Part shown: positions 9,701-19,929 of the stretch, one piece after another | Numbering within the stretch: position 1 is the stretch's first letter | Layout of the letters: each line of letters starts with the position of its first letter | NCBI RefSeq assembly: GCF_003628535.1 | Contig: NZ_RBCI01000003.1 | Span: forward strand, 372,001-436,000 | DNA from: Flavisolibacter nicotianae | GTDB lineage: Bacteria; Bacteroidota; Bacteroidia; Chitinophagales; Chitinophagaceae | DNA: 64,000 nt | Direction of reading: 5' to 3' | Translations under genes and position numbers: made by a program | Notes under the pieces: model-generated | Seen by the model: only the letters and a program-made list of their open reading frames with translations | What the model was told of the DNA's origin: nothing | Database searches by the model: none

Positions 9701-10584
9701 AGAACGTGAACCCCCTGGGCTGGACCGGTGATGCAAAAATTGATGAGCAGATCAACATTCTCCTGCACAACTACAGCATCAAGTACAACGAAGAACTGGG
9801 CCGTTACAAGCGGGAAAAATTCAACATCTCTATCGGTGACGAATTACCTGCCGGTGTGTTGAAGCTGGCCAAAGTTTACCTGGCTGTGAAGCGGAAGCTG
9901 AAGGTGGGTGATAAGATGGCCGGTCGCCACGGTAACAAAGGGATCGTTGCAAAGATCGTTCGTGCCGAAGACATGCCGTTCCTGGAAGACGGAACACCGG
10001 TTGATATCGTGCTGAACCCGCTGGGTGTACCGTCCCGTATGAACCTCGGACAGATCTATGAAACGGTTCTGGGTTGGGCCGGTATGCAACTGGGCGAGAA
10101 GTTTGCCACGCCAATCTTTGATGGTGCTTCAACAGAAGATATCGCGAAGTTCTGCGAGCAGGCCGGTATCCCGATGTTTGGTCACACCTACCTGTACGAT
10201 GGTGAAACCGGCGATCGCTTCGACCAGAAAGCAACCGTGGGTGTTATCTACATCATCAAACTGCACCACATGGTGGATGATAAGATGCACGCAAGGAGCA
10301 TCGGACCATACAGCTTGATCACACAGCAACCGTTGGGTGGTAAGGCGCAGTTCGGTGGTCAGCGTTTCGGTGAGATGGAGGTGTGGGCCCTGGAAGCTTA
10401 CGGTGCATCCAACATCCTGCAGGAACTGTTAACCATCAAGTCGGATGACATCATCGGTCGTGCAAAAACATACGAAGCAATTGTGAAAGGTGACAACATT
10501 CCGCGTGCCGGCATTCCTGAATCATTCAACGTACTGGTTCATGAATTGAGAGGCCTTGGTCTGGACCTGAAATTCGATGAATAA
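6781..10584 (+). CDS. rpoB: DNA-directed RNA polymerase subunit beta
   Basis: 1267 residues, the usual length for Bacteroidota RpoB. Family landmarks include [19 protein letters not shown] with [20 protein letters not shown] (the rifampicin-pocket region), and [11 protein letters not shown] (residues 1044-1054), which carries universally conserved active-site-facing residues. The C-terminus [19 protein letters not shown] is the conserved segment that packs against beta-prime. No rifampicin-resistance substitution is obvious in the [12 protein letters not shown] core. It has its own promoter, and is followed after 108 bases by rpoC; that gap contains a dispersed inverted repeat. Confidence 0.99.
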   Translation: MSTTTNQRINFGKIGNLAETPDLLAVQIQSFKEFFQLETTPDKRNVEGLFRVFKENFPITDTRNIFVLEFLDYFIDPPRYTIEECMERGLTYAVPLKAKLRLSCNDEEHIDFQTIVQDVFLGNIPYMTPRGTFVINGAERVVVSQLHRSPGVFFGQSIHPNGTKIYSARVIPFKGAWMEFATDINNVMYAYIDRKKKFPVTTLLRSIGYETDKDILELFGMADEVPGNKKDLEKYVGRRLAARVLRSWVEDFVDEDTGEVVSIERNEVVLERDSVLDEEAIETIADMDIKSVFIQKEDVGGDYAIIYNTLNKDTSNSELEAVQVIYRQLRGADAPDNETARGIIDKLFFSDKRYDLGEVGRYKINRKLGLNAEKEQKTLTKEDIILIIKYLVRLTNGKAEIDDIDHLSNRRVRTVGEQLYAQFGVGLARMARTIRERMNVRDNEVFTPVDLINARTLSSVINSFFGTSQLSQFLDQTNPLSEITHKRRISALGPGGLSRERAGFEVRDVHYSHYGRLCTIETPEGPNIGLISTLCVHAAINEMGFIETPYRKVKDGKVDMKQLTFLSAEEEDTAKIAQANTPLDEKGNFVEDKIVSRETGDFPILGKEEVEYMDVAPNQIVGLSASLIPFLEHDDANRALMGSNMQRQAVPLLRPDVPVVGTGLEGKAARDARIQIHADGEGVVEFVDANEIHVRYNRNDEQRLVSFEDDLVIYRLTKFIKTNQETSINLKPAVKKGQRVKDGDFLTEGYATKDGELALGKNLKVAFMPWKGYNFEDAIVISERVVKEDMFTSVHISEYELEVRDTKLGEEELTPDIPNVSEEATRDLDENGIIRIGAQIKEGDILIGKITPKGESDPTPEEKLLRAIFGDKAGDAKDASLKAPNGVEGVVINKKLFQRAKKDKNAKVREKAALEKQERDHEKKVSELMEVLLDKLQTLLKEKNSAGVSNNFGEILIGKGAKFTQKNLASIDYQNVNPLGWTGDAKIDEQINILLHNYSIKYNEELGRYKREKFNISIGDELPAGVLKLAKVYLAVKRKLKVGDKMAGRHGNKGIVAKIVRAEDMPFLEDGTPVDIVLNPLGVPSRMNLGQIYETVLGWAGMQLGEKFATPIFDGASTEDIAKFCEQAGIPMFGHTYLYDGETGDRFDQKATVGVIYIIKLHHMVDDKMHARSIGPYSLITQQPLGGKAQFGGQRFGEMEVWALEAYGASNILQELLTIKSDDIIGRAKTYEAIVKGDNIPRAGIPESFNVLVHELRGLGLDLKFDE

Positions 10585-10587
10585 TTT

Positions 10588-10656
10588 GACGTGAGGCGTG
10601 AAACGACAAACGTGAGAAAAACTCCGTTGTTTCACGTCTCACTTCTCACGTTTCAC
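10588..10656. repeat. GTGAAAC/GTTTCAC inverted repeat in the rpoB-rpoC gap
   Basis: The left arm has GACGTGAGGCGTGAAACG and CGTGAG; the right arm has TTTCACGTCTCAC and TCTCACGTTTCAC. The arms are complementary and could form a hairpin of about 15 bp with bulges. The same words occur at 15096-15122, 15768-15917 and 57186-57260. No T tract follows, so it is not an evident terminator. An upstream-extended reading frame (TTG or similar at 10591) passes through it but is not the true rpoC start. Confidence 0.7.
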
Positions 10657-10692
10657 TTTTCAAAAAACTCTTCAAATCAGAAATATTTAAAC

Positions 10693-13600
10693 ATGGCTTT
10701 TAATAAAAGAGACAATCGTCCAAGACCATCGTTTTCCAAGATTACGATTGGTCTGGCTTCACCCGACAGCATTTTGGAGAAAAGCTTCGGTGAGATCCTT
10801 AAGCCTGAAACCATCAACTATCGTACGTACAAGCCGGAAAGAGACGGTTTGTTCTGCGAGCGGATTTTTGGTCCTGTAAAAGATTACGAATGTGCCTGCG
10901 GTAAGTACAAGCGCATTCGTTACAAAGGCATTGTTTGCGACCGTTGCGGTGTGGAAGTAACTGAGAAGAAAGTGCGCCGCGAACGCATGGGACATATCAA
11001 ACTGGTTGTACCCGTTGTACACATTTGGTATTTCAAATCCCTGCCGAATAAAATCGGTTACCTGCTCGGCATGAGTTCCAAGAAACTGGAAAGCATCGTG
11101 TACTATGAGCGTTTCGTGGTGATCCAACCCGGTCTGCGTGCCGACAAAGGACAAAACTTTGGCGACCTGCTGACAGAAGAAGAGTACCTCGACATCCTGG
11201 ATGCTTTGCCAAAAGAAAACCAGTACCTGCCCGACGAAGATCCGAACAAGTTCATCGCCAAGATGGGTGCCGAAGCGGTTCATGATCTGCTGGCCCGTAT
11301 TGACCTCGACCAGTTGTCGTACGACCTGCGCAATGCCGCTGCCACCGAAACGTCGCAACAGCGGAAAGCAGATGCCCTGAAGCGCCTGTCTGTTGTAGAA
11401 GCTTTCCGTGATGCACAAACGAGAATCAGCAACCGTCCCGAGTGGATGGTAATGCAATACATCCCTGTCATTCCGCCGGAACTGCGTCCGCTGGTTCCGC
11501 TGGATGGTGGCCGTTTTGCCTCTTCTGACCTGAACGATTTGTATCGTCGTGTGATCATCCGTAACAACCGCCTGAAGCGTTTGCTGGAGATCAAAGCACC
11601 GGAGGTGATCCTGCGTAACGAAAAGCGTATGCTGCAGGAAGCCGTTGATAGCTTGTTTGATAACTCTCGTAAATCAAACGCAGTTAAAGCTGAAGGTGGC
11701 CGTGCGTTGAAGTCGTTGTCTGATGTACTGAAAGGTAAACAAGGCCGTTTCCGTCAGAACCTGCTCGGTAAGCGTGTGGACTATTCCGGTCGTTCGGTGA
11801 TCGTGGTAGGTCCTGAACTGAAGCTTTACGAGTGCGGTCTGCCGAAAGACATGGCGGCGGAATTGTTCAAGCCGTTTATCATTCGCAAACTCATTGAAAG
11901 AGGTATCGTCAAAACAGTGAAGTCTGCCCGTAAACTGGTCGACAAAAAAGAAGCTGTGGTTTGGGATATCCTTGAAAATATTCTGAAAGGTCACCCGGTG
12001 ATGCTGAACCGTGCCCCAACGCTGCACCGTTTGTCTATCCAGGCCTTCCAGCCCAAATTAGTAGAAGGTAAAGCCATCCAGTTGCACCCGCTCGTAACGT
12101 CTGCGTTCAACGCCGACTTCGACGGTGACCAAATGGCCGTGCACGTGCCCCTGAGCAACGCGGCGATCCTGGAAGCGCAATTGCTGATGCTGGCTTCACA
12201 CAACATCCTGAACCCGCAGAACGGTACGCCCATCACCCTGCCTTCACAGGACATGGTACTGGGACTGTACTACATCTCGAAAGGGAAAAAATCAACTGCT
12301 GACGTAAAGGTTCGTGGCGAAGGAAAAGCCTTCTACAGCACCGAAGAGGTGATCATCGCCTACAACGAAAACCGCATTGATCTGCATGCGCACATCAAGG
12401 TGAAAACAAACGTTCGGAACGATGACGGCACGCTTACCAACAAGTTGCTTGATACAACCGTTGGCCGTGTCATCTTCAACCAGTTTGTACCCAAAGAAGT
12501 GGGTTTTGTCAACGCCTTGTTGACGAAGAAAAACCTGCGGGAAATCATTGGTGATATCATCAATATCACGAACATTCCAAAGACGGCGAAGTTCCTTGAT
12601 GATATCAAGCAGCTTGGTTTCCGCATGGCCTTCCGTGGTGGTTTGTCCTTCTCTATCAATGACCTGATCATTCCTGAAATCAAGCAGGAACTGGTGGAAA
12701 ACGCCAAAGGTGAAGTTGAGGAAGTGTGGGAGAACTACAACATGGGTCTGATCACGAACAACGAACGGTACAACCAGATCGTTGACATCTGGTCACGTGT
12801 GGATACGCGGATTACCGAGACGTTGATCCGTGACCTGGCAACTGATAAACAAGGTTTCAACTCCGTGTTCATGATGCTTGACTCAGGCGCCCGTGGTTCC
12901 AAACAGCAGATTAAGCAGCTGGCCGGTATCAGGGGTCTGATGGCCAAGCCGCGGAAGTCCGGTTCAACTGGTTCGGAAATCATCGAAAACCCGATCCTTT
13001 CCAACTTCAAAGGCGGATTGAACGTATTGGATTACTTTATCTCTACCCACGGTGCCCGGAAAGGTCTGGCCGATACCGCCCTTAAAACAGCGGATGCCGG
13101 TTACCTTACCCGTCGTCTGGTAGACGTTGCACAAGACGTTGTGATTACAGAAGAAGATTGCGGAACCCTGCGTGGTATCGCCACTTCTGCCCTGAAAGAT
13201 AACGAAGACATCATCGAGCCGCTGGCCGACCGTATTGAAGGCCGTACCTCGTTGCACGATGTGTACGATCCGCAATCGGAAGAACTGCTGATTGCTGCCG
13301 GTGAAGAAATCACCGAAACCATTGCCAAGCGCATCGAAGATGCCGGCATTGAAACCGTTGAGATCCGCTCCGTACTGACCTGCGAAAGCAAGCGTGGTAC
13401 CTGTGTGAAGTGTTATGGTAAAAACCTGGCAACCGGTTACATGGCGCAGAAAGGTGATGCCGTTGGTATCATCGCAGCCCAGTCAATCGGTGAGCCTGGT
13501 ACCCAGCTGACCCTGCGTACCTTCCACGTGGGTGGTGTGGCTGGTTCTGCAGCTGTAGAATCAACACTGGTTGCGAAATTCGACGGTACGATCCAGTTCG

Positions 13601-14988
13601 ACGGTGTTCGTTCTGTACCTTCTACCAACAACGAAGGCGATCAGGTTCAAATCGTGATCGGTCGTACAGGTGAAGTACGGATCATGGACCAGAAGAACGA
13701 CCGTTTGCTGATCACCAACAACATTCCTTACGGTTCTACCCTGCAGGTGAAGGATGGCCAGCAGATCAAGAAAGGCGATGTGATTTGCACATGGGATCCG
13801 TTCAACAACGTGATCATCGCAGAGATCAACGGTACACTGAAGTTTGAGAATGTCCTGGAAGGTATCACGTTCCGTGAAGAAGCTGACGAACAAACCGGTC
13901 ACCGCGAGAAAGTGGTTATCGAAACCCGCGATAAAACAAAGATCCCGTCCATCATCGTTGAAGGAAAAGACCGCAAGTCCTACAACATGCCAACCGGTAG
14001 CCACATCGTCGTTGATGAAGGCGAAGAAGTGAGAGCCGGCCAGGTGCTCGTGAAAATTCCACGTGTGCTGGGCAAGTTGCGTGACATCACGGGTGGTCTG
14101 CCACGTGTAACCGAATTGTTCGAAGCCCGTAACCCGTCGAACCCCGCGATCGTTTCTGAGATCGATGGTGTGGTGACAATGGGTGCAGTGAAGCGTGGTA
14201 ACCGCGAGATCATCGTTGAAGCAAAAGATGGTGTAACCCGCAAATACCTGGTGCCGCTGACCCGCCAGATCCTGGCGCAGGACGGCGACTTTATTAAAGC
14301 CGGATCGGCCTTGTCTGACGGTCAGATCGCTCCTGGCGATATCCTTCAAATCCAGGGACCGTTCGCCGTACAGCAGTACGTCGTGAACGAGATCCAGGAA
14401 GTATACCGCTTACAGGGTGTGCGGATCAACGACAAGCACATCGAGGTAATCGTTCGCCAGATGATGCGCAAGGTGTCGATCGTTGACCCGGGTGATACGA
14501 AGTTCCTGGAAGAAGATCTGACCGATAAGTTTGAGTTCATCGACGAGAACGATCACATCTTCGACAAGAAGGTAGTGACCGAGCCTGGCGAAAGCACTCG
14601 CATGAGAGCAGGCCAGATCGTGACACTGCGTGAACTGCGGGAAGAGAATTCCATTCTTCGCCGGAACGACAAGAAGCTGGTGGAGTACCGCGATGCAAAA
14701 CCGGCAACGTCACAACCGACCTTGCTGGGTATCACCAAAGCATCGTTGGGTGTACAAAGCTGGATCTCCGCCGCATCGTTCCAGGAAACAACCAAGGTCT
14801 TGTCTTCTGCCGCCATCCAGGGTAAGACAGACGACATGCTTGGCCTGAAAGAGAACGTGATCACCGGTCACCTGATCCCGGCCGGTACGGGTCTGCGTGA
14901 TTTCGAAAACATGATCGTGGGTAGCAAGGAAGAATACGAATTGCTGCAAACAGCCCGCGAAGCCATGTCTTTCGATGACGAAGAGTAA
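10693..14988 (+). CDS. rpoC: DNA-directed RNA polymerase subunit beta'
   Basis: 1431 residues from the ATG at 10693 ([14 protein letters not shown]), chosen because the frame extension upstream to 10591 is translated repeat. The N-terminal zinc ribbon has Cys67, Cys69, Cys82 and Cys85. The catalytic loop NADFDGDQ places the magnesium ligands at Asp475, Asp477 and Asp479. The C-terminal half has the trigger-loop region ([15 protein letters not shown]) and a Cys cluster around [13 protein letters not shown], and ends [11 protein letters not shown]. It forms the clamp and active site with RpoB. A perfect-stem terminator follows 37 bases downstream. Confidence 0.99.
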   Translation: MAFNKRDNRPRPSFSKITIGLASPDSILEKSFGEILKPETINYRTYKPERDGLFCERIFGPVKDYECACGKYKRIRYKGIVCDRCGVEVTEKKVRRERMGHIKLVVPVVHIWYFKSLPNKIGYLLGMSSKKLESIVYYERFVVIQPGLRADKGQNFGDLLTEEEYLDILDALPKENQYLPDEDPNKFIAKMGAEAVHDLLARIDLDQLSYDLRNAAATETSQQRKADALKRLSVVEAFRDAQTRISNRPEWMVMQYIPVIPPELRPLVPLDGGRFASSDLNDLYRRVIIRNNRLKRLLEIKAPEVILRNEKRMLQEAVDSLFDNSRKSNAVKAEGGRALKSLSDVLKGKQGRFRQNLLGKRVDYSGRSVIVVGPELKLYECGLPKDMAAELFKPFIIRKLIERGIVKTVKSARKLVDKKEAVVWDILENILKGHPVMLNRAPTLHRLSIQAFQPKLVEGKAIQLHPLVTSAFNADFDGDQMAVHVPLSNAAILEAQLLMLASHNILNPQNGTPITLPSQDMVLGLYYISKGKKSTADVKVRGEGKAFYSTEEVIIAYNENRIDLHAHIKVKTNVRNDDGTLTNKLLDTTVGRVIFNQFVPKEVGFVNALLTKKNLREIIGDIINITNIPKTAKFLDDIKQLGFRMAFRGGLSFSINDLIIPEIKQELVENAKGEVEEVWENYNMGLITNNERYNQIVDIWSRVDTRITETLIRDLATDKQGFNSVFMMLDSGARGSKQQIKQLAGIRGLMAKPRKSGSTGSEIIENPILSNFKGGLNVLDYFISTHGARKGLADTALKTADAGYLTRRLVDVAQDVVITEEDCGTLRGIATSALKDNEDIIEPLADRIEGRTSLHDVYDPQSEELLIAAGEEITETIAKRIEDAGIETVEIRSVLTCESKRGTCVKCYGKNLATGYMAQKGDAVGIIAAQSIGEPGTQLTLRTFHVGGVAGSAAVESTLVAKFDGTIQFDGVRSVPSTNNEGDQVQIVIGRTGEVRIMDQKNDRLLITNNIPYGSTLQVKDGQQIKKGDVICTWDPFNNVIIAEINGTLKFENVLEGITFREEADEQTGHREKVVIETRDKTKIPSIIVEGKDRKSYNMPTGSHIVVDEGEEVRAGQVLVKIPRVLGKLRDITGGLPRVTELFEARNPSNPAIVSEIDGVVTMGAVKRGNREIIVEAKDGVTRKYLVPLTRQILAQDGDFIKAGSALSDGQIAPGDILQIQGPFAVQQYVVNEIQEVYRLQGVRINDKHIEVIVRQMMRKVSIVDPGDTKFLEEDLTDKFEFIDENDHIFDKKVVTEPGESTRMRAGQIVTLRELREENSILRRNDKKLVEYRDAKPATSQPTLLGITKASLGVQSWISAASFQETTKVLSSAAIQGKTDDMLGLKENVITGHLIPAGTGLRDFENMIVGSKEEYELLQTAREAMSFDDEE

Positions 14989-15025
14989 ATCCAATTCGCA
15001 ATTTTGCAATCGGCAATAAGCAATT

Positions 15026-15060
15026 AAGGAGCAAGAAAATTCTTGCTCCTTTTTTTATTT
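15026..15060 (+). terminator. Rho-independent terminator after rpoC
   Basis: A perfect 12-bp stem (AAGGAGCAAGAA, AA loop, TTCTTGCTCCTT) at 15026-15051 runs into TTTTTTATTT. Between the rpoC stop and this stem lies a short degenerate repeat of the CAATTCGCAATTTTGCAAT type. Confidence 0.93.
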
Positions 15061-15095
15061 GCAAATGGTCTATTTTCAAGGCTGGATTTGTTTTT

Positions 15096-15122
15096 CGTCT
15101 CACGTTTCACGTCTGACGTTTT
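15096..15122. repeat. Half-copy of the GTTTCAC/GACGTTT repeat word
   Basis: CGTCTCACGTTTCACGTC followed by TGACGTTT, the same words as in the rpoB-rpoC gap, here only as one arm. It lies between the rpoC terminator and the OmpH-like gene. Confidence 0.5.
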
Positions 15123-15176
15123 AACACTTCAAAATGCACTGTTAACCCTATTTTCGTCCGATAAATCTTCCCCTGC

Positions 15177-15770
15177 ATGAAGAATGCTTCACTCATTTTA
15201 AATCTTGTTTTATTGGTTGCTGTTGGTGTTCTTTTTTACTTGCATTTTGCTGGTAAAAAAGGAACCGAGACCCGTGTTGCTTCAACCAAGCACACCAACC
15301 CGGCGGCAAACGGTGATTGCAAGATTGCCTACTTCGATATGGACAGCATCAACAATTCGTTTGTGCTGATCAAAGACGTAAAAGCAGAATTGGGCAAGGA
15401 GGAAGAAAAGATCAATTCAACACTGACCAATCTGCAAAAATCCTACAACGACCGAATCACGCATTACCAGGGACAGTCGCAAACCATGTCGCAGGTGGAG
15501 AGTGAAAAAGCCAACCGCGACATCCTGCAGTTGCAGGACCGCATTCGCACCACCAAGCAGGAAATGGAACAAAAATACCAGGACCTCTACATGCGCAAAA
15601 TGCAGGATGTAAAAGCCAAAGTGGAAGAGTACCTCAAAGAGTACAACAAGGACAAAGGCTATTCGTATATTCTTGCCTATGAGCCTGGCTTTATCTTTTA
15701 CCGCGACAGTGCATTGAACATTACTTCCGATATCATCGCGGGACTGAACGAAAAGTATAAGAAAAAGTGA
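15177..15770 (+). CDS. OmpH/Skp-family periplasmic chaperone-like protein
   Basis: 197 residues. An N-terminal membrane anchor or uncleaved signal (SLILNLVLLVAVGVLFYLHF, about residues 5-24) is followed by the short beta segment KIAYFDMDSINNSF typical of OmpH/Skp, then a long alpha-helical hairpin (about residues 65-165) rich in Lys, Glu and Gln. The Skp family captures unfolded outer-membrane proteins in the periplasm. Bacteroidota often carry several paralogues, and this one is not next to bamA, so its client is unknown. A near-match promoter box (TATTTTCG at 15149-15156) lies upstream. Flanked on both sides by GTGAAAC-type repeats. Confidence 0.82.
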   Translation: MKNASLILNLVLLVAVGVLFYLHFAGKKGTETRVASTKHTNPAANGDCKIAYFDMDSINNSFVLIKDVKAELGKEEEKINSTLTNLQKSYNDRITHYQGQSQTMSQVESEKANRDILQLQDRIRTTKQEMEQKYQDLYMRKMQDVKAKVEEYLKEYNKDKGYSYILAYEPGFIFYRDSALNITSDIIAGLNEKYKKK

Positions 15771-15917
15771 GACGTCAAACGCGAGACGTGAAACAGGAGA
15801 AATCAAACGATTTCTCCTGTTTTGCTTTTGGGACTCTGCAAGACCAAAGCAATAGAAAATCCGGTTGGTGATTGTGGACGGAAAGAAGCGTCTCATGTTT
15901 CACGTTTGACGTTTCAC
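15768..15917. repeat. Split GACGTGAAAC ... GTTTCACGTT inverted repeat
   Basis: The left arm at 15768-15791 (AGACGTCAAACGCGAGACGTG) and right arm at 15889-15917 (TCTCATGTTTCACGTTTGACG) are complementary versions of the same words, about 100 bases apart. Inside is a small hairpin-like AGGAGAAATC-AAACGA-TTTCTCCT at 15794-15818 followed by GTTTTGCTTTT, which may terminate the OmpH-like gene. Confidence 0.55.
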
Positions 15918-15951
15918 CTCCCACGCCGTATCTTCCAAAAAAATTCTTTGC

Positions 15952-17412
15952 ATGCAGGAAGAGGTACTGACTCCACGAGAAGCAGTTCAGGAAGACAAAA
16001 GCTTCAAGCGTTCCCTTGGTTTAACTGACGCGACCATGATCGTTGCCGGCTCCATGATCGGCTCCGGAATTTTCATCGTCAGCGCCGATATGCTCAAAGA
16101 CCTGGGCTCGGCCGGGTGGCTGATCGCGGCCTGGCTCATCACCGGTTTTATGACGCTGACGGCGGCACTGAGCTACGGCGAGTTGAGCGCCATGTTTCCT
16201 AAAGCCGGTGGTCAGTATGTGTACCTGCGTGAAGCCTACAATCCTTTCATTGGCTTCCTGTATGGCTGGAGTTTTTTTGCAGTGATTCAAACCGGCACTA
16301 TTGCCGCCGTAGCCGTGGCTTTTGGAAAATTTCTCGGCTACCTCGTTCCGTCATTGGGCGATGGCAATATCCTGTTCGGTTCCGCGGATGGCTTCAAGGT
16401 CACCGCGGCACAAATGGTCGGCATCGTTCTGATTCTTTTTTTGACATACATCAATACTCGTGGCATTAAGAGTGGGAAGGTGATCCAGACAACGTTTACG
16501 TCAGCAAAACTCTTAGCACTTTTTGGACTCATTATTTTTGGCTTGCTGGCCGCCAAGGCTACTATCTGGAATGCCAACTGGCAGGATGCCTGGGAGATCA
16601 AGCAACACGCTTCACGAATGAAGCCGCCAGGTACGTCCAACACCTGGACTCCCCTCATTGGGTTTACGGCACTTGGGGCCATTGCATCTGCGATGGTGGG
16701 CAGCATCTTCAGCTCCGATGCCTGGAACAACGTGACCTTCATTGCCGGTGAAGTCAAAAACCCGCAACGCAACATTGGCTTGAGCCTGTTTTTGGGAACA
16801 TTGATCGTGACGATCATTTACGTTTCTACAAACCTGATGTACCTCTCCGTATTGCCTGTTGAACAATTGGCCTTTGCCAAGGATAACCGCATTGCTTTAT
16901 CTGTTTCAACCGAAATTTTTGGCGCTATCGGAACCACGATTCTTGCATTGCTGATCATGGTCTCGACGTTTGGCTGTAACAACGGTTTGATCCTGGCTGG
17001 TGCACGGGTGTATTACACGATGGCCAGGGATCGCCTGTTCTTTAAGCAAACCGGAACGCTGAACAAAAATGCCGTCCCTGAATATGCCTTGTGGATTCAA
17101 TGTGCAATGGCCTGTGCGCTTTGCCTCAGCGGGCAGTATGGAAACCTTTTGGATATGGTTTCCTTTGTAGTGGTACTTTTTTATGTGCTGACCATTGCCG
17201 GTATCTTTATTCTCCGCAAAAAAAGTCCGGATGCAGAGCGTCCTTACAAAGCGTTTGGCTACCCGTTGTTGCCAGCCATCTACATTGTAATGGGAATTGC
17301 CTTTTGTGCGCTGCTCATCCTGTATCAGGGAGTTTATCCGTATTATGGTCTGGGTATTGTACTTCTTGGAATTCCAATATATTTCGTTGCTTTGGCCCGC
17401 AAAAAAGCATAG
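15952..17412 (+). CDS. APC-superfamily amino-acid permease
   Basis: 486 residues, very hydrophobic, with about 12 predicted transmembrane helices. The first helix has the APC signature ATMIVAGSMIGSGIFIV (the GSGIF unwound substrate site), followed by LTAALSYGELSAMFPKAGGQYVYLREAYNP, split here at the conserved YGEL and PKAGG positions. This resembles the LAT/CAT-like amino-acid transporter branch, working as antiporter or proton symporter; the substrate cannot be read from sequence. It lies 9 bases before rfaE1, which suggests co-transcription although the functions are unrelated. Confidence 0.9.
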   Translation: MQEEVLTPREAVQEDKSFKRSLGLTDATMIVAGSMIGSGIFIVSADMLKDLGSAGWLIAAWLITGFMTLTAALSYGELSAMFPKAGGQYVYLREAYNPFIGFLYGWSFFAVIQTGTIAAVAVAFGKFLGYLVPSLGDGNILFGSADGFKVTAAQMVGIVLILFLTYINTRGIKSGKVIQTTFTSAKLLALFGLIIFGLLAAKATIWNANWQDAWEIKQHASRMKPPGTSNTWTPLIGFTALGAIASAMVGSIFSSDAWNNVTFIAGEVKNPQRNIGLSLFLGTLIVTIIYVSTNLMYLSVLPVEQLAFAKDNRIALSVSTEIFGAIGTTILALLIMVSTFGCNNGLILAGARVYYTMARDRLFFKQTGTLNKNAVPEYALWIQCAMACALCLSGQYGNLLDMVSFVVVLFYVLTIAGIFILRKKSPDAERPYKAFGYPLLPAIYIVMGIAFCALLILYQGVYPYYGLGIVLLGIPIYFVALARKKA

Positions 17413-17421
17413 CAGGGAATT

Positions 17422-18411
17422 ATGGAAAACTTCGGGCAATTGTTTCGGGATTTTGAATCGATCAAAGTGGGTGTGATTGGCGATGTCATGCTCGACACCT
17501 ACATCTGGGGCGAAGTGGAACGGATCTCACCCGAAGCCCCTGTTCCTGTTGTTTCGCTCCACCACAAAGAACAACGACTGGGAGGGGCCGGAAACGTAGC
17601 CCTGAACCTGCAGTCGATGGGAGCGGAGGCTTTTGTTTTGTCGGTGACCGGTGCCGACGATGATGCCCGGTGCCTGATGAACCTGTATGCAGATCATGGC
17701 ATCAATACGGCCTATTGTTTTGGAAGTGAAGACCGCGTGACCACTAACAAAACCCGCATCATCAGCCGCAACCAGCAAATGATGCGGCTGGATGCCGAGA
17801 TCACCAGGGATCTTTCCCCGCTTGACCAAAAAACACTGCTTGAAAAATTCCGCCAATTTGCAGACGACGTAAAGCCCCAGGTGGTCGTGCTGGAAGATTA
17901 CAACAAAGGCGTCCTTACCGAAGAAGTCATTGCAGGGGTGATTGCCATTTGCAAACAAGCCGGTATCCTCACCGCCGTCGATCCCAAACGCAAAAATTTT
18001 TTCAGTTATAAAGGCGTCGACATTTTCAAGCCCAATCTGAAAGAAGTGCGGGAAGCCCTGAACATGCTTTCTGTTGATGTCGAGCTTCATCACCTGGAAC
18101 AAATTCACCGTGAATTGCAGGCGATTTTACAGCACCGGATTTCGCTGATCACCCTGTCGGAAAAAGGCGTTTTTTTCCAAAAAGACGAGGAAGCGGCCAT
18201 CATTCCTTCGCACATCCGCAACATCGCCGATGTGTCAGGTGCCGGTGATACGGTGATCGCCGTTGCGGCTCTTGTGTATGCCGCCCGCAAAAATGTGCAC
18301 CTGATGGCCGAACTGGCCAATATCGCAGGAGGGCTTGTGTGCGAAGAAGTCGGCACGGCAGCCATCAATCCGCAGAAATTGTTTCATGAATGCGAAATGC
18401 TGCTTTCGTAG
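17422..18411 (+). CDS. rfaE1: D-glycero-beta-D-manno-heptose-7-phosphate kinase (PfkB family)
   Basis: 329 residues, matching the kinase half of HldE; the adenylyltransferase half is absent, so this is the split form. Diagnostic pieces are VIGDVMLDTYIWGEVERISPEAPVPVV, here seen as GDVMLD and SPEAPVPV, then LGGAGNVA, and the PfkB signature DVSGAGDT with catalytic Asp276. It phosphorylates heptose-7-phosphate at C1 for ADP-heptose, the precursor of LPS inner-core heptose. Partners for the next steps (gmhB, rfaE2, hldD) are not in the window. Starts at an ATG 9 bases after the permease stop. Confidence 0.93.
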   Translation: MENFGQLFRDFESIKVGVIGDVMLDTYIWGEVERISPEAPVPVVSLHHKEQRLGGAGNVALNLQSMGAEAFVLSVTGADDDARCLMNLYADHGINTAYCFGSEDRVTTNKTRIISRNQQMMRLDAEITRDLSPLDQKTLLEKFRQFADDVKPQVVVLEDYNKGVLTEEVIAGVIAICKQAGILTAVDPKRKNFFSYKGVDIFKPNLKEVREALNMLSVDVELHHLEQIHRELQAILQHRISLITLSEKGVFFQKDEEAAIIPSHIRNIADVSGAGDTVIAVAALVYAARKNVHLMAELANIAGGLVCEEVGTAAINPQKLFHECEMLLS

Positions 18412-18455
18412 TGATGCGTGGAGTTGCATTTTTGCTGCAGGCTTATAACAAACCG

Positions 18456-18720
18456 TTTCGATAGTAGGATCTGCCTTGGTTAGGGAATGAACAGGTGGTT
18501 TGTGCGGATCGAAAACGCAGGTGTTGCCTAATCCGGAACAATTGTGTTCCCTTAACGATAATTTACCATGGAAGGCTGAACGGGGCGAAGCTACGGCAGC
18601 CTATTTGCTATTCCTGAAAATAACAACCTATTCCGGTTTTGACTTCCGGTATACAACAGTTCGAATCTGTCCCTATTGAAGATGACGAGGCCCTCCGATT
18701 AAGAAGGGCCTCACTTATTT
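18456..18720 (+). ncRNA. Candidate structured RNA of unknown class with own terminator
   Basis: No convincing reading frame occupies this stretch, yet it is well structured. Bases 18456-18464 (TTTCGATAG) pair with 18673-18681 (CTATTGAAG) as a 9-bp closing helix with two G-U pairs. Inside are hairpins at 18535-18550 (GGAACA/TGTTCC), 18573-18602 (AGGCTG/CAGCCT) and 18656-18670, the last being ACAG-TTCGAAT-CTGT, which looks like a tRNA T-arm loop. A GAGGCCCT/AGGGCCTC terminator hairpin follows at once. A near-match -7 box (CATTTTTG, 18427-18434) lies upstream. The conserved cores of RNase P RNA, SRP RNA and a tmRNA tag frame are not visible. Could be 6S-like or a lineage-specific RNA; strand inferred from the terminator. 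Confidence 0.5.
18687..18720 (+). terminator. Terminator-like hairpin after the candidate RNA
   Basis: An 8-bp perfect stem GAGGCCCT (18687-18694) and AGGGCCTC (18705-18712) with a 10-base loop, followed by ACTTATTT. The T tract is weak, so efficiency is uncertain. Confidence 0.65.
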
Positions 18721-18725
18721 AGAGA

Positions 18726-18833
18726 AGCTGCAGGCCGTAAGCCGCCGGCTTCATTTAGATTTTGCAAAGTCAAGCTGCAGCGAAAACGTGGTGCATTGGC
18801 TTGCAGCCAGTCGCTGTAAGTTTGCAGCTTATT
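18726..18833. repeat. GCTGCAGG/GCTTGCAGC intergenic repeat
   Basis: Contains AGCTGCAGGCCGTAAGCC at the left and GGCTTGCAGCCAGTCGCTG and TTTGCAGCTTA at the right, complementary words of the same family as in the rplJ-rplL and murE-mraY gaps. It reaches the 3' end of sucD. Confidence 0.6.
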
Positions 18834-19701
18834 TAATCACGCCTGCCATCGTTTTACCAATATCGGCCGGGCTGTGAACGACATGAATGCCGCACTCTTC
18901 CATAATCTTCATTTTGGCAGCCGCCGTATCTTCCGCTCCGCCCACAATGGCACCAGCATGACCCATGCGGCGTCCGGGAGGGGCTGTTTGACCGGCAATA
19001 AAACCAACAACTGGTTTCTGGTTGCCGTCTTCCTTGATCCAGCGGGCCGCTTCGGCTTCCATACCGCCACCAATTTCACCAATCATGACGATGGCATCGG
19101 TCTCCGGATCGTTCATGAACAATTCTACAGCTTCCTTGGTTGTAGTTCCAATGATCGGATCTCCACCGATACCCACCGCCGTAGAAATTCCCAGGCCGGC
19201 TTTGGCCACCTGGTCGGCTGCCTCGTAGGTAAGTGTTCCGGATTTTGATACGATACCGATACGGCCTTTTTTGAAAACAAAGCCAGGCATGATGCCCACC
19301 TTGCACTCGTCGGCCGTAATAACGCCGGGGCAATTCGGACCAATCAGTCGCGTGGTTTTACCTTGCAGATAAGCTTTTACTCGTACCATGTCCTGGACAG
19401 GAATGCCTTCGGTTATGCAGACCACGAGGCCCACGCCGGCATCGGCAGCTTCCATAATAGCATCGGCGGCAAATGCCGGCGGCACAAAAATGATGGACAC
19501 GTTGGCGCCGGTTTCTTTGACGCATTCGGCAACGGTATTGAAAACTTTTCTGTCGAGGTGAATCGTGCCACCTTTACCCGGTGTAACACCGCCCACGACA
19601 TTGGTTCCGTATTCAATCATTTGCGAAGCATGAAACGTGCCTTCGGTGCCGGTAAAGCCCTGCACCAGTATTTTCGAGTCTTTGTTTACAAGAATGCTCA
19701 T
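18829..19701 (-). CDS. sucD: Succinyl-CoA ligase (ADP-forming) subunit alpha
   Basis: 290 residues from the ATG at 19701 ([10 protein letters not shown]); the frame extends 7 codons further up but 290 is the family length. The CoA-binding Rossmann motif is [12 protein letters not shown] (13-24), the cis-proline/Cys region is IGPNCPG (120-126), and the phosphohistidine is His248 in GHAGAIVGG. With SucC it interconverts succinyl-CoA and succinate with substrate-level phosphorylation in the TCA cycle. sucC is not adjacent, which is common in Bacteroidota. It is divergent from the citrate synthase gene, another TCA enzyme, 228 bases away. Confidence 0.97.
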   Translation of the reverse strand: MSILVNKDSKILVQGFTGTEGTFHASQMIEYGTNVVGGVTPGKGGTIHLDRKVFNTVAECVKETGANVSIIFVPPAFAADAIMEAADAGVGLVVCITEGIPVQDMVRVKAYLQGKTTRLIGPNCPGVITADECKVGIMPGFVFKKGRIGIVSKSGTLTYEAADQVAKAGLGISTAVGIGGDPIIGTTTKEAVELFMNDPETDAIVMIGEIGGGMEAEAARWIKEDGNQKPVVGFIAGQTAPPGRRMGHAGAIVGGAEDTAAAKMKIMEECGIHVVHSPADIGKTMAGVIK

Positions 19702-19719
19702 AACTGATTTTAAGTTGCG

Positions 19720-19727
19720 CAAAAGTA
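19720..19727 (-). promoter_or_regulatory. sucD -7 promoter box (TACTTTTG)
   Basis: On the minus strand TACTTTTG, an exact TAnnTTTG match, ends 19 bases upstream of the chosen sucD ATG. It overlaps the codons of the upstream frame extension, which supports the shorter start. Confidence 0.6.
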
Positions 19728-19732
19728 AAGAA

Positions 19733-19867
19733 GTTTGGGGTTTTGCGTTTGGAGTTTGGGGTTATTCTTTCATTCAGCCAAACTTTTCAAATGATGCCTG
19801 TTTGAAATGTGCAGGGTAATTTTTCGGCAACATGCCAATCCTGAATTCCGGACTCCGAACGCCAAAC
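19733..19867. repeat. Degenerate GTTTGG / CCAAAC inverted repeat between sucD and citrate synthase
   Basis: The left arm reads GTTTGGGGTTTTGCGTTTGG and continues GAGTTTGGGG; the right arm at 19850-19867 is GGACTCCGAACGCCAAAC. The arms are roughly complementary and about 90 bases apart. A near-match promoter box for the citrate synthase gene (TAACTTTA, 19879-19886) follows. Confidence 0.4.
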
Positions 19868-19929
19868 AGTTCTTTCCTTAACTTTATCCCGCTTAAATTA
19901 ACCCTACTCAGTATAAAATCAACAACCTA

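Noticed and set aside
9016-9768. Large antisense frame over rpoB (and similar ones over rpoC, e.g. 13561-14349, and over atpD 48505-49911)
   Set aside because: These follow from codon bias of highly expressed genes on the other strand; compositions are rich in His, Phe and Arg with no recognisable domain.
10591-10692. Extra 34 residues at the rpoC N-terminus
   Set aside because: Encoded by the GTGAAAC inverted repeat; RpoC families start at the ATG at 10693.
18652-18678. tRNA gene suggested by the T-arm-like loop ACAG-TTCGAAT-CTGT
   Set aside because: No acceptor partner, D-arm or anticodon arm at normal distances; the closing pairing lies about 215 bases upstream, and two junction pairs mismatch. 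Kept as part of the candidate RNA instead.
18412-18720. tmRNA, RNase P RNA or SRP RNA
   Set aside because: No tag-peptide frame, no GAGGAAAGTCC-type RNase P core and no GGAAG/AGCAG SRP loop; length also does not fit tmRNA.
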